From Rheinheimera sp. EpRS3 (GTDB taxonomy: Bacteria > Pseudomonadota > Gammaproteobacteria > Enterobacterales > Alteromonadaceae): 64,000 nucleotides of DNA. How positions within the stretch are numbered: the first letter of the stretch is position 1; every line of letters begins with the position of its first letter. A program made the position numbers and the translations under genes. Positions 27,513 through 35,136 of the stretch are shown piece after piece. The notes beneath the pieces are model-generated. The model worked only from the letters and a program-made list of their open reading frames with translations, ran no database searches and was not told where the DNA came from. The DNA lies in assembly GCF_001513785.1 (NCBI RefSeq), contig NZ_LNQS01000009.1:310001-374000 (forward strand). Reading direction: 5' to 3'.

Positions 27513-28385
27513 TTAACTAACACAATACAGTTGTTGTTGCGCGGTGGTGGTAATTTGCTGGCGCAACTGAGCCATTAACGGGCTTTCGCTTTGCCAGTAG
27601 TGCCAGTACAGCGGCGTATCCAGATGATAGTTTGGCGTTAAATCAACCAGCTGCTTATTTTCCAGATAAGGCTGCATTTGCAGTTCGGGCAGTAGGCCAA
27701 AACCCAGCCCTGCCAGAGTGGCGCGTAAAAAACCTTCTGACGAGGGGCATAAATGGGTTTTTTGCGGTGTCTGGCCGCAAATATCCAACAGGTACTGATG
27801 CTGCAGTTGATCATCCTGATTAAATACCAGACATGGCGCCTGCGGCAGTTGGCCCGATAGATCCTGATCTAAGCGGTAGCGCCGGATAAAATCAGGGCTG
27901 GCCACGGCGCGGTAACGTATTGCACCCAGTGCCTGCACCTTAGCACCGTTTATGGCCTGGCTGCTGGCACAGAGGCAGGCCATAACATCGCCTTGCTTCA
28001 TCCGTTTTAAACCAACTGATTGATCCTCCACTACAAAATCAAAACACAGCTGCGGATAATCAGGCATAACCAGTGCTTGTGGCAGCCAGGTAGCCAGTGA
28101 GTCGGCATTTACCGCCAATCTTACGGTAGTAACACTGGTCGCTTCCAGCCCCAGCGTTGCTTCCATTTGCCGTACCTGCTGCAGGTGATTCAGCAGCCGC
28201 TGCCCGGTAGGCGTCGCGACCGGCGGGGCAGTGCGCAGCAACACCGGCTGGCCGGCAATGGCTTCAAGCTGCTTAATACGGTGGCTGACAGCCGACTGCG
28301 TCAGACACAGCAGTTTTGCGGCGCGCTCAAAGCCACCTTGTTCCACCACTGCTGAAAGCGCCTGTAATAAGCGATAATCAATCAT
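27513..28385 (-). CDS. argP: LysR-type regulator, ArgP (IciA)-like
   Basis: A 290-residue LysR regulator resembling ArgP, which activates the lysine/arginine exporter gene argO. The N-terminal winged HTH reads RLLQALSAVVEQGGFERAAK and LCLTQSAVSHRIKQLE, typical of the ArgP/LysG subgroup, followed by a periplasmic-binding-protein-like effector domain. It is transcribed away from the LysE family exporter at 28481, across a 95-bp spacer that must hold both promoters, the standard argP-argO arrangement. The symbol is assigned from this context and sequence type. Confidence 0.85.
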   Translation of the reverse strand: MIDYRLLQALSAVVEQGGFERAAKLLCLTQSAVSHRIKQLEAIAGQPVLLRTAPPVATPTGQRLLNHLQQVRQMEATLGLEATSVTTVRLAVNADSLATWLPQALVMPDYPQLCFDFVVEDQSVGLKRMKQGDVMACLCASSQAINGAKVQALGAIRYRAVASPDFIRRYRLDQDLSGQLPQAPCLVFNQDDQLQHQYLLDICGQTPQKTHLCPSSEGFLRATLAGLGFGLLPELQMQPYLENKQLVDLTPNYHLDTPLYWHYWQSESPLMAQLRQQITTTAQQQLYCVS

Positions 28386-28480
28386 TAGTTTTATTCATCT
28401 ACACCTAAAATAATTCGTTGGATTAATAATAGTGTTAAAGGGTATGTTCTGCACCAGGTTTTACAATGTGAGTTAGCAGC

Positions 28481-29077
28481 ATGACGTTTTTACTGGGGTT
28501 TGGTGTCGGTTTAAGTTTAATTGTGGCTATAGGTGCGCAAAATATCTGGGTATTAAGCCAAAGCATGGCCGGGGCAAACCGGCTGGTTATTGCTACGGTG
28601 TGTATTGTCTGTGACTGTCTGCTGATTGTGCTCGGCGTATTTGCCGTGCAGCAAATGCAGCAACTGGTACCGCCGCTGGTGCCGCTGCTTACCTGGCTGG
28701 GTGTAGCGTTGCTGCTGTGGTTGGCATGGCAGGCGGCCAGCCGCGCTTGGGCTGGAGGCAAAGGCCTGCAAACCGATACCAGCACTCAGGTGATGAGCAA
28801 TAGCAAAACCGCGCTAACGGCACTGGCCATTACGTTATTAAACCCGCATGTGTATCTGGATACGGTGTTTTTAATTGGCGGGGTAGCAAACCAGCAAGCA
28901 ACGCCGCTATGGTTTATGGCCGGCGCCTGTATCGCCTCGTTAGTCTGGTTCTCCTCACTAACTGCTTTGGCACCCAAGCTGAAAATCTGGCTAAACTCTG
29001 CCCGGCGTTGGCAGCTGTTTGATGGCGCCATCGCCGTTTTACTTGGCGGTATCGCGCTTAACCTGGTGCTGCAGTGA
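28481..29077 (+). CDS. argO: LysE/ArgO family amino-acid exporter
   Basis: A 198-residue inner-membrane exporter of the LysE superfamily, probably for arginine or lysine. About six transmembrane helices are visible. The N-terminal signature GFGVGLSLIVAIGAQNIWVL and the mid-protein NPHVYLDTVFLIGG are both family hallmarks. It is divergent from the ArgP-like regulator, which would activate it when basic amino acids accumulate. A terminator-like hairpin follows at 29103-29143. Confidence 0.9.
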   Translation: MTFLLGFGVGLSLIVAIGAQNIWVLSQSMAGANRLVIATVCIVCDCLLIVLGVFAVQQMQQLVPPLVPLLTWLGVALLLWLAWQAASRAWAGGKGLQTDTSTQVMSNSKTALTALAITLLNPHVYLDTVFLIGGVANQQATPLWFMAGACIASLVWFSSLTALAPKLKIWLNSARRWQLFDGAIAVLLGGIALNLVLQ

Positions 29078-29102
29078 TTGAGTGCAGTTCTGCTGACCAG
29101 TT

Positions 29103-29143
29103 TTAAGGGCCCCTTTGGAATCGGACTTGCGGCCCTTAATTTT
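29103..29143 (+). terminator. Probable terminator of argO
   Basis: TTAAGGGC (29103-29110) pairs perfectly with GCCCTTAA (29132-29139), followed by TTTTG. The right arm is part of a tandem CCCTTAATTTT repeat described separately. Confidence 0.6.
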
Positions 29144-29162
29144 GTCCTGCCCCTTAATTTTT
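29133..29162. repeat. Tandem CCCTTAATTTT repeat, REP-like
   Basis: CCCTTAATTTT occurs at 29133-29143 and again at 29151-29161, 18 bp apart, separated by GTCCTGC. Similar short units occur as dispersed intergenic repeats in related genomes, but I cannot count copies outside this window. Confidence 0.4.
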
Positions 29163-29284
29163 CATCTTGAAGCTGCGCCTGCGATGCCAAGTGGATAGTG
29201 TGGCATTTCTTGCGCCACTGCACTGATGAGGCACTATACTAAAACAACTGTTAACACGAGGTTAATCAAAGTGGCGAGGCCATG

Positions 29285-29362
29285 ATGTCTGAAGTACAGC
29301 CTGTTCCGCCAGGTTATACAGCTTCTCAGCCATAAGTCTTACTGGTCGAAACGGCTAAACTG
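29285..29362 (+). pseudogene. 5' relic of a second VOC family gene
   Basis: The reading frame starts MSEVQPVPPGYTASQP, then a TAA at 29333-29335, then VLLVETAKL. This matches the start of the intact VOC protein at 23495 (MSKIQAIPAGYAAVLPYLV) residue for residue in spacing. The stop sits where the second copy has Tyr, so a TAT to TAA change would explain it. Homology ends about 10 codons later, just before the toxin gene. The 5' flank is also alike (CTATACTAAAAC in both). The rest of the gene is gone, probably replaced by the toxin-antitoxin pair. Confidence 0.65.
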
Positions 29363-29392
29363 TAGTACTCTTTACCACATATTGGAGGCCGG

Positions 29393-29776
29393 ATGCGGGT
29401 TTTTATCACGGATGATTTTGCAAAATTCATGTCAAAAACGCTGCTATCAAACGCAGATATTATGCAAGTCGCTGCTGAAGTGAATAGCGGTTTATTTGAT
29501 GCAGATCTTGGTGGTGTACTGAAAAAACGCATTGGTGCAAAGGGGATCAGTAAACGGGATGCAAACCGCAGTATTATTGCGTTGAAACGGGATGACAGAA
29601 TTTATTTTATAGATGGGTGGCGCAAAGCTGATGTCAGTAAAACGGGAAAAGAAATTCCCGACAAGCTTTTGGATGCTTACCGCTTAGTTGGTCGCAGCTT
29701 ATTGGCAGCAAATGAGCAACAGATACAAAAAGATATACAGGCAGGTTTATTAATAGAGGTCGGCAGTGAAAGATAA
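29393..29776 (+). CDS. RelE/HigB-type toxin (COG4737-like)
   Basis: A 127-residue toxin of the RelE/HigB type that is encoded before its antitoxin. The family pattern is clear: an N-terminal FITDDFAKFMSK, VNSGLFDADLGGVLKKRIG, a basic stretch SKRDANRSIIALKRDDRIYF and a C-terminal helix ending IQAGLLIEV. Members typically cleave mRNA at the ribosome. GGAGG precedes the ATG. The 3' end overlaps the antitoxin start by 11 bp. Codon use is more AT-rich than the surrounding core genes, in keeping with recent acquisition. Confidence 0.85.
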   Translation: MRVFITDDFAKFMSKTLLSNADIMQVAAEVNSGLFDADLGGVLKKRIGAKGISKRDANRSIIALKRDDRIYFIDGWRKADVSKTGKEIPDKLLDAYRLVGRSLLAANEQQIQKDIQAGLLIEVGSER

Positions 29777-30074
29777 TAGACTTGAAAGAATTCAGCAGAT
29801 GGCAGAACGTTTTCATCAAACGGGCACCATCGATAAAGTCACAATGCGGCAAATCAATGCGCTGACAGAGCAGGCAAAACCGCCGCAAATGAGTGCGGAA
29901 GATATCCGGACTTTGCGCTTACGCGAAGGCATTAGCCAAGGCGTGTTGGCTACCATTCTGAATATGAGCAGTGAAAGTGTGCAGAAGTGGGAGCAGGGTA
30001 AATCCAAGCCGCAAGGCGCGGCGCTGCGTTTATTGTCCATCATTCAGCGCAACGGTGTAAAAGCGGTTATTTAA
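29766..30074 (+). CDS. HTH antitoxin (NadS/HigA-like, XRE family)
   Basis: A 102-residue antitoxin with a C-terminal XRE-type helix-turn-helix: LREGISQGVLATILNMSSESVQKWEQG, here described rather than quoted whole, where Q and the WEQG motif are typical of the YiaG/NadS group. The N-terminal ~45 residues are helical and probably bind the toxin. The start is GTG at 29766, inside the end of the toxin gene (11-bp overlap), so translation is coupled. It should repress its own operon. Confidence 0.85.
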   Translation: MKDNRLERIQQMAERFHQTGTIDKVTMRQINALTEQAKPPQMSAEDIRTLRLREGISQGVLATILNMSSESVQKWEQGKSKPQGAALRLLSIIQRNGVKAVI

Positions 30075-30278
30075 CTGATTAACCATCAACACAAACCAGC
30101 ATTATTCAGCCAACTAAGTGCATGCCATTTAAATGCTTGACCAAGTGTGTTTTTTCGGTAAATGTAACCGCTGGTTTAAGGTTAAATCACTTAGTTATTT
30201 GGTCGCTATCAGGTATTTCAACAAGTTAGGCCCATCGCTGAGGGTACTCATGTGTCTATTGTCTTATAGGTTACATAT
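30075..30278. other. Intergenic region without a recognisable gene
   Basis: This AT-rich 204-bp stretch separates the antitoxin from the CoiA-like relic. The only structure seen is an inverted pair, AACTAAGTG near 30112 and CACTTAGTT near 30188, about 70 bp apart. I found no coding frame, clear promoter or terminator. Confidence 0.5.
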
Positions 30279-30941
30279 ATGAAATATGCTTTTGTTAACC
30301 AAGCAAAGTCTGAGCCGTTTCCCAAAGGCAGGGGGATATGCTCCAACTGTGACGCAGAGCTAATTGCTAAATGCGGAAGAGTAAAGATATGGCACTGGGC
30401 GCATAAGGGGAAACCCCCATGTGATCCTTGGTGGGAGACAGAAACACAGTGGCATCGTGACTGGAAGAATAACTTTCCTGCGGATTGGCAAGAAGTAAGT
30501 CATATTGATCCTTTAAGCGGTGAAAAACACATTGCTGATCTGAAAAATCCATTTGGTCTGGTAGTTGAGTTTCAACATTCACCTATCAAGCCAGAAGAAA
30601 TGGCTTCAAGAGAAGCTTTCTATGAAAATATGGTCTAGGTAGTAGATGGATTAAGAGGCTCTCTAGATGAAGCCTTTTTCAAGATGGGAATAGGTAGAAC
30701 ACCTCTACAAAATGATCCATTGGCTTATCAAATTAATTGGTATGGTAAAAGTCGGCTTTTTCATAACTGGGCAGAGGCTAAAGCTAAGGTTTATTTAGAT
30801 TTCGGTAAAGAGCATCTATGGCGATTAATATTCTTTCACGCAAAAGATAAAGTCGGTGCAATTGGTCCAATTCCAAAATCTATCTTCATCCAAAATTGTC
30901 ATACTGGTACTGAGATCAGTTTGCTTAAAAGAGAATTATAG
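30279..30941 (+). pseudogene. CoiA-like competence/nuclease protein gene with an internal amber stop
   Basis: One continuous reading frame of ~220 codons is interrupted only by TAG at 30636-30638. The first part has a zinc-finger-like CSNCDAEL with HWAHKGKPPCD, then the CoiA nuclease-like core EKHIADLKNPFGLVVEFQHS, which is a PD-(D/E)XK-type signature. After the stop the frame continues VVDGLRGSLDEAFFKM to a natural TAA. In homologues the position after YENMV is usually Trp, so a TGG to TAG change is the likely lesion. The 120-residue N-terminal piece keeps the nuclease motifs and might still be made. Composition is AT-rich, suggesting an accessory gene. Confidence 0.75.
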
Positions 30942-31064
30942 GGATAAACACGTAAAAATTGCTCAAAACGCGCGGTGCAGGATCAGGTCTTGCCTTTTAC
31001 AACTCACTAAAGAATAAGCGGTGCGGAAACACTGATAACCACCGTTGAAATGTGCTGAAAGCTA

Positions 31065-31341
31065 TTAAACAAACATTGCCGCTGGTATACCAAACCGCTT
31101 TGATAAAGCGTGGATATGGCCGAGCGTTAGCGAGCGCTTGCCGCTGAGTATTTGCGATACCAGCGATTTACCGCATATTTCCTGCTGAAAATTACTTTGC
31201 GTAAGGCTTTGCTGAGTTATCAGCCGCCGCAGTATGGCTGTGCTTAGACCTGCTGGTCAATTTGTAAACCCAGTCGCTCTACCGATAGTTTGGTTAGTAG
31301 TGCCTGCAGCTGACCCTGGCTGTGAATACAACCGTGTTGCA
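31065..31341 (-). pseudogene. Frameshifted HigA-type HTH antitoxin relic
   Basis: On the minus strand the first ~32 codons from ATG at 31341 read MQHGCIHSQGQLQALLTKL and end at a TAG/TAA-type stop. In another frame the sequence continues LSTAILRRLITQQSLTQ and then KSLVSQILSGKRSLTLGHI, ending ...FGIPAAMFV at 31065. The second part is a good HigA/XRE helix-turn-helix (SxxSxILSGKR..L). A small indel near 31240-31250 would join the two halves. No toxin gene accompanies it. A palindrome just upstream (31347-31366) could have been its operator. Confidence 0.6.
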
Positions 31342-31346
31342 TCAGG

Positions 31347-31366
31347 TTGTGTTACCCTTAATACAA
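31347..31366. promoter_or_regulatory. Operator-like palindrome upstream of the GNAT-nitrilase gene
   Basis: TTGTGTTA-CCCT-TAATACAA is an inverted repeat with 7 of 8 arm positions matching. It lies between the HigA relic (minus strand) and the GNAT-nitrilase gene (plus strand, ATG at 31389), so it may have served the antitoxin, the downstream gene or both. Confidence 0.45.
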
Positions 31367-31388
31367 CACAGTAATTACAGGAGAGCTT

Positions 31389-32921
31389 ATGGAAGCTAAT
31401 CATGTTGAAGTGCGCCACCTTACCCGCAAGGATATGACAGAGCTGCGCGAAGCATCAGAGCAGGTATATCAGGCCGGGCCTCTGCTTACCTGGACCGAGC
31501 CGGTGGTAGATACACTGCTGACTAAATTCCCTGATGGCCAGCTTTGTGTGTGTGTCGACGGCAAAGTAGTCGGCTGTGCTTTTTCGCTGATTATTGATTA
31601 CAGCAAATTTAGTGATGAACACACCTACGAGCAGATTGTTACCGGTTTTTCCTTTAAAAACCATGATCCTAACGGCGACGTGTTATACGGCATTGAGGTG
31701 TTTATTCACCCTGAGTATCGCGGCCTGCGTTTGGCGCGCCGCTTGTACGATGCCCGCAAAGAGCTGTGCGAAAACCTGAATTTACGCGCCATTATGGCTG
31801 GTGGCCGCATGCCAAACTATAACCAGCACGCAGGCACGCTCAGTGCTAAGCAATATATTGAGAAGGTGAAAGGCAAAGAAGTGCACGATCCGGTGCTCAG
31901 TTTTCAGCTGGCTAACGGCTTTCATGTGCGCAAGTTACTTAAAGGCTATTTGCGCGGTGATGTCGAATCACAGGAATATGCCACCTTGCTGGAATGGGCT
32001 AATATTTACTACACCAAATCAGTAAAACTGATTAATGCGCCTAAAGCGGAAGTACGGCTGGGCCTGGTGCAGTGGCAAATGCGCAGCATGGCCGGCATTG
32101 AGCAGTTATTTGAACAGATGGAGTTTTTTGTTGATGCGGTGTCGGATTACAAAAGCGATTTTATTCTGTTTCCTGAGCTGTTTGCTGCGCCGTTAATGGC
32201 GCATTACAACCATTTAAGTGTCACTGAAAGTATCCGTCAGCTGGCAAAATATACTGAAGCCATCCGCGATAAATTTGTTGAGTACGCCATTGCCTACAAC
32301 ATTAATATTATTACCGGCAGTATGCCGTATCTGGTTGAAGGCAAGCTGTATAACAGTGGCTTTCTATGCCGCCGCGACGGCACCTGGGAGCAGTACGACA
32401 AAGTGCATGTTACCCCGGCAGAGAAACGCAACTGGGCCATGACCGGTGGCAATAAGGTTGAGGTATTTGATACCGACTGCGGCAAAATCGGCATTATGAT
32501 TTGCTACGATGTTGAATTCCCGGAATACGCCCGCTTGTTATCCGATCAGGGCATGAATATTCTGTTTGTGCCGTTTTTAACCGATACGCAAAACGGTTAT
32601 ACCCGGGTACGCCACTGTGCTATGGCGCGGGCGATAGAGAATGAATGTTATGTTGCCATCGCCGGTGCCGTAGGTAACCTGGCACGGGTAAATAATATGG
32701 ATATTCAGTATGCTCAGTCGGCGCTGTTTACGCCGTCAGACTTTGCCTTTCCTACCACCGGTATTAAAGCTGAAGCGACGCCTAACTCAGAAATGCTGTT
32801 GATAGTAGATGTGAATATCGACTTATTAAAAGAGCTGCACAGCCATGGCAGTGTGCATACCATGCGCGACAGGCGGCATGATGTCTATCAGTTATCGCTG
32901 GTAAAGCCGCTACAGAAGTAA
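31389..32921 (+). CDS. Bifunctional GNAT acetyltransferase/carbon-nitrogen hydrolase
   Basis: A 510-residue fusion. Residues about 5-185 are a GNAT N-acetyltransferase domain, with GIEVFIHPEYRGLRLARRLYD as the acetyl-CoA-binding segment. Residues about 220-500 are a nitrilase-superfamily amidase with an intact Glu-Lys-Cys triad: E263 in FPELFAAP, K338 in YDKVHVTP and C372 in IMICYDVEFPE. This architecture is a known family in proteobacteria, but its substrate is undefined. An amide-bond remodelling role, acetylating one part and hydrolysing another, is inference. ACAGGAGAG precedes the ATG. A strong terminator follows. Confidence 0.9.
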   Translation: MEANHVEVRHLTRKDMTELREASEQVYQAGPLLTWTEPVVDTLLTKFPDGQLCVCVDGKVVGCAFSLIIDYSKFSDEHTYEQIVTGFSFKNHDPNGDVLYGIEVFIHPEYRGLRLARRLYDARKELCENLNLRAIMAGGRMPNYNQHAGTLSAKQYIEKVKGKEVHDPVLSFQLANGFHVRKLLKGYLRGDVESQEYATLLEWANIYYTKSVKLINAPKAEVRLGLVQWQMRSMAGIEQLFEQMEFFVDAVSDYKSDFILFPELFAAPLMAHYNHLSVTESIRQLAKYTEAIRDKFVEYAIAYNINIITGSMPYLVEGKLYNSGFLCRRDGTWEQYDKVHVTPAEKRNWAMTGGNKVEVFDTDCGKIGIMICYDVEFPEYARLLSDQGMNILFVPFLTDTQNGYTRVRHCAMARAIENECYVAIAGAVGNLARVNNMDIQYAQSALFTPSDFAFPTTGIKAEATPNSEMLLIVDVNIDLLKELHSHGSVHTMRDRRHDVYQLSLVKPLQK

Positions 32922-32957
32922 TCTCTGGTATAACCCCTTACGCTTCTTGCGAATGAT

Positions 32958-32992
32958 AAAACACTAATTGTTCAGTCAATTAGTGTTTTTTT
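32958..32992 (+). terminator. Rho-independent terminator after the GNAT-nitrilase gene
   Basis: AACACTAATTG pairs with CAATTAGTGTT around a 6-base TTCAGT loop, followed by TTTTTT. The stem is AT-rich but long, and the T tract is clear. Confidence 0.85.
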
Positions 32993-33128
32993 ATGCTAGG
33001 ATTTTATTTGAAGTAAATATATAAATAATATATTGATGCGTGGTGTGCGTTATTTTGTTTAAAGTGTTTTATTTTTAAGTTAATTTCTGCTGTGGCGACA
33101 AAACTGGTAAAGGATAACAACTAATCAT

Positions 33129-34913
33129 ATGGCAAACTGGCGTAGTGACCCTGAAGCGTTCAGGCTTTACCTTTATTGTATGGTAGGCATTGTTGTATTA
33201 CTTGGTATCAGTTTTGTTGTGCTGACTTTTGAGCAAGCCCGGTATAAAGATGCGGTGCAAAACAGAGAACAGTCTATTCGTCTGGCGGCTGAGTTAAGGC
33301 AATCCTCTAACGACTTAGCAAGGTTAGTGCGTACATACATTATTACCGGTAACCCGCTGTATAAAGCACAATTTCAGGCGGTTGTGGAAATACGCGATGG
33401 TATCCGCCCCCGGCCGAAAAACTATACGCTTGCCTATTGGGATATTCATGCCACAGACACCGGATTATCTGCGCCAGCTGATGAAGAGTTGACGGAAGCC
33501 GTTTCATTAATTGAGCTGATGCGTCGTACTGGTATAACCGATGCTGAGCTTGAAAATCTACGTCGCTCAAAAGAAAAATCTGACATCCTAGTGGCGGTTG
33601 AAAACCAGGCTATTGAGTTAGTAGAAGAAGACACGCCTACCAACCCTGTTAAGCGGGACAAAGCACTCAACATGCTGGCTGATGATTATTTCCTCAAAAT
33701 GAAAGCTAAAATTATGGCGCCTATTGTTGAAACTGAGCAAATGATCATCACCCGAACACAAAGCGCTGTTAATGCGAGTAATCAACGTTTAATTTTGGTC
33801 ATAATCTGCTTGTTTGTATTAGGTGGATTGCTGGTATGGTTGATATTTAAAGTTGGTCAACAACTGCGTTTAATTATAGGCGGTTCGGTACGCGAGCTTC
33901 AAAGGACGCTTAATGAGCTTGGTAAAGGCGATTTTTTAACACCTATTAGAGTGGCAGACGCAGGCGATGACAGTGTATTGGGCTGGCTGGCTAAAACGCA
34001 AAGAAAGCTGGCACAACTGAACCTCGCACATTTTAAAGCTATTGTCGACTCATCTGATGATGCCATTATCAGCAAAAATATTCATGGCATTATTGCCAGT
34101 TGGAACCGTGGCGCTGAGAAAGTATTTGGTTATACGGCAGCTGAAATGGTCGGCAAACCTATGACATTGATTATTCCGCCAGAGCGGTTACATGAAGAGC
34201 CTGAGCTGCTTAGTAAAATTGCGGCAGGTGAAAAGGTTGATCATTTTCAGACACAGCGACAGCACAAAAACGGAGAATTAGTCGATGTATCGGTAACCAT
34301 TTCACCAATATACAACAATAGTGGTGAGGTTATTGGCGCTTCTAAAATTGCCAGAAATATCAGTGCTGCCATAGCTGCTGAGGCGGAGATAAAACGGCTC
34401 GCATTTTTTGATACCTTAACCGGTCTGGCGAACAGGCGGTTGTTACATGACAGGCTTAATCAGTTGTATGTCTCTGCACTGAGGGAAAATACCTCTTTTG
34501 CCGTGTTGTTTTTAGACTTAGATAACTTTAAAACACTTAACGACACTAAGGGGCATGAAGCAGGTGATGAACTGTTACAGCAAGCTGCTAAGCGTTTATT
34601 ACACTGTGTACGTGAGTCTGACACGGTAGCCAGATACGGTGGTGACGAATTTGTCGTTCTGATAAATGGTTTAGGGCGACGTACTGCTTCATCTGAGGCA
34701 GGGTTGGAGCAGATTACAACGAAAATCAGTAAAGAACTCAGCCAGCCTTACTATGTTGCCGGCGGGTATCATGTTTGTACTACCAGTATTGGCGCAAGTA
34801 TTTTTAATCGCGACGTTGACACTGCCGCCGGGCTGATCCAGCAGGCAGATCACGCTATGTATTTAGCCAAAACATCCGGCAAGAATGGTTTTAGGATTTA
34901 TCAGCATTTATAA
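33129..34913 (+). CDS. Membrane-bound PAS-GGDEF diguanylate cyclase
   Basis: A 594-residue sensor that should make cyclic di-GMP. Two transmembrane helices (about residues 15-36 and 218-240) bracket a periplasmic helical sensor of ~180 residues. A HAMP-like linker follows, then a PAS domain with FKAIVDSSDDAIISKNIHG and a PAC tail (about 300-415), then a GGDEF domain. The active site GGDEF is intact at residues 504-508. An inhibitory I-site RESD lies five residues upstream, so product inhibition is expected. There is no EAL domain. It stands alone upstream of the glucan locus, ~220 bp before the TonB receptor. The sensed signal is unknown. Confidence 0.92.
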   Translation: MANWRSDPEAFRLYLYCMVGIVVLLGISFVVLTFEQARYKDAVQNREQSIRLAAELRQSSNDLARLVRTYIITGNPLYKAQFQAVVEIRDGIRPRPKNYTLAYWDIHATDTGLSAPADEELTEAVSLIELMRRTGITDAELENLRRSKEKSDILVAVENQAIELVEEDTPTNPVKRDKALNMLADDYFLKMKAKIMAPIVETEQMIITRTQSAVNASNQRLILVIICLFVLGGLLVWLIFKVGQQLRLIIGGSVRELQRTLNELGKGDFLTPIRVADAGDDSVLGWLAKTQRKLAQLNLAHFKAIVDSSDDAIISKNIHGIIASWNRGAEKVFGYTAAEMVGKPMTLIIPPERLHEEPELLSKIAAGEKVDHFQTQRQHKNGELVDVSVTISPIYNNSGEVIGASKIARNISAAIAAEAEIKRLAFFDTLTGLANRRLLHDRLNQLYVSALRENTSFAVLFLDLDNFKTLNDTKGHEAGDELLQQAAKRLLHCVRESDTVARYGGDEFVVLINGLGRRTASSEAGLEQITTKISKELSQPYYVAGGYHVCTTSIGASIFNRDVDTAAGLIQQADHAMYLAKTSGKNGFRIYQHL

Positions 34914-34984
34914 CCCCTTCGGCACAAATTAAACACGTCCTACCTTAGTTAGCATCCTTGTAAGCAATAAACCCCCGGCGCTAT

Positions 34985-34999
34985 CGGTAACGATTATCG
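34985..34999. promoter_or_regulatory. Possible operator in the TonB-receptor promoter region
   Basis: CGGTAA-CGA-TTATCG is an inverted repeat with 5 of 6 arm positions matching, about 140 bp before the TonB-dependent receptor ATG. It resembles a LacI-type operator but the evidence is weak. The genes in the locus include no LacI regulator. Confidence 0.25.
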
Positions 35000-35136
35000 G
35001 GTTGTATTACCAGCAGTTCGCTTTACCGAAATGATATAGCCTTTGCTTCGATACCCCGACTAAAGTGCTTAAAAAAATAACAACAGCAGGGTAGTTGTGC
35101 CTGCAAAAAACTAAGTACATCCGGGGAGGATAAGAC

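Noticed and set aside
30068-30229. Possible integron attC site (ATTTAAC ... GTTAGGC) after the antitoxin gene
   Set aside because: The two core sites are not inverted repeats of each other and the spacing (~160 bp) exceeds the usual attC range; no integrase or array is present.
30636-30638. Amber codon in the CoiA-like gene as programmed recoding
   Set aside because: No readthrough or pyrrolysine context is visible and a single TGG to TAG change explains it.
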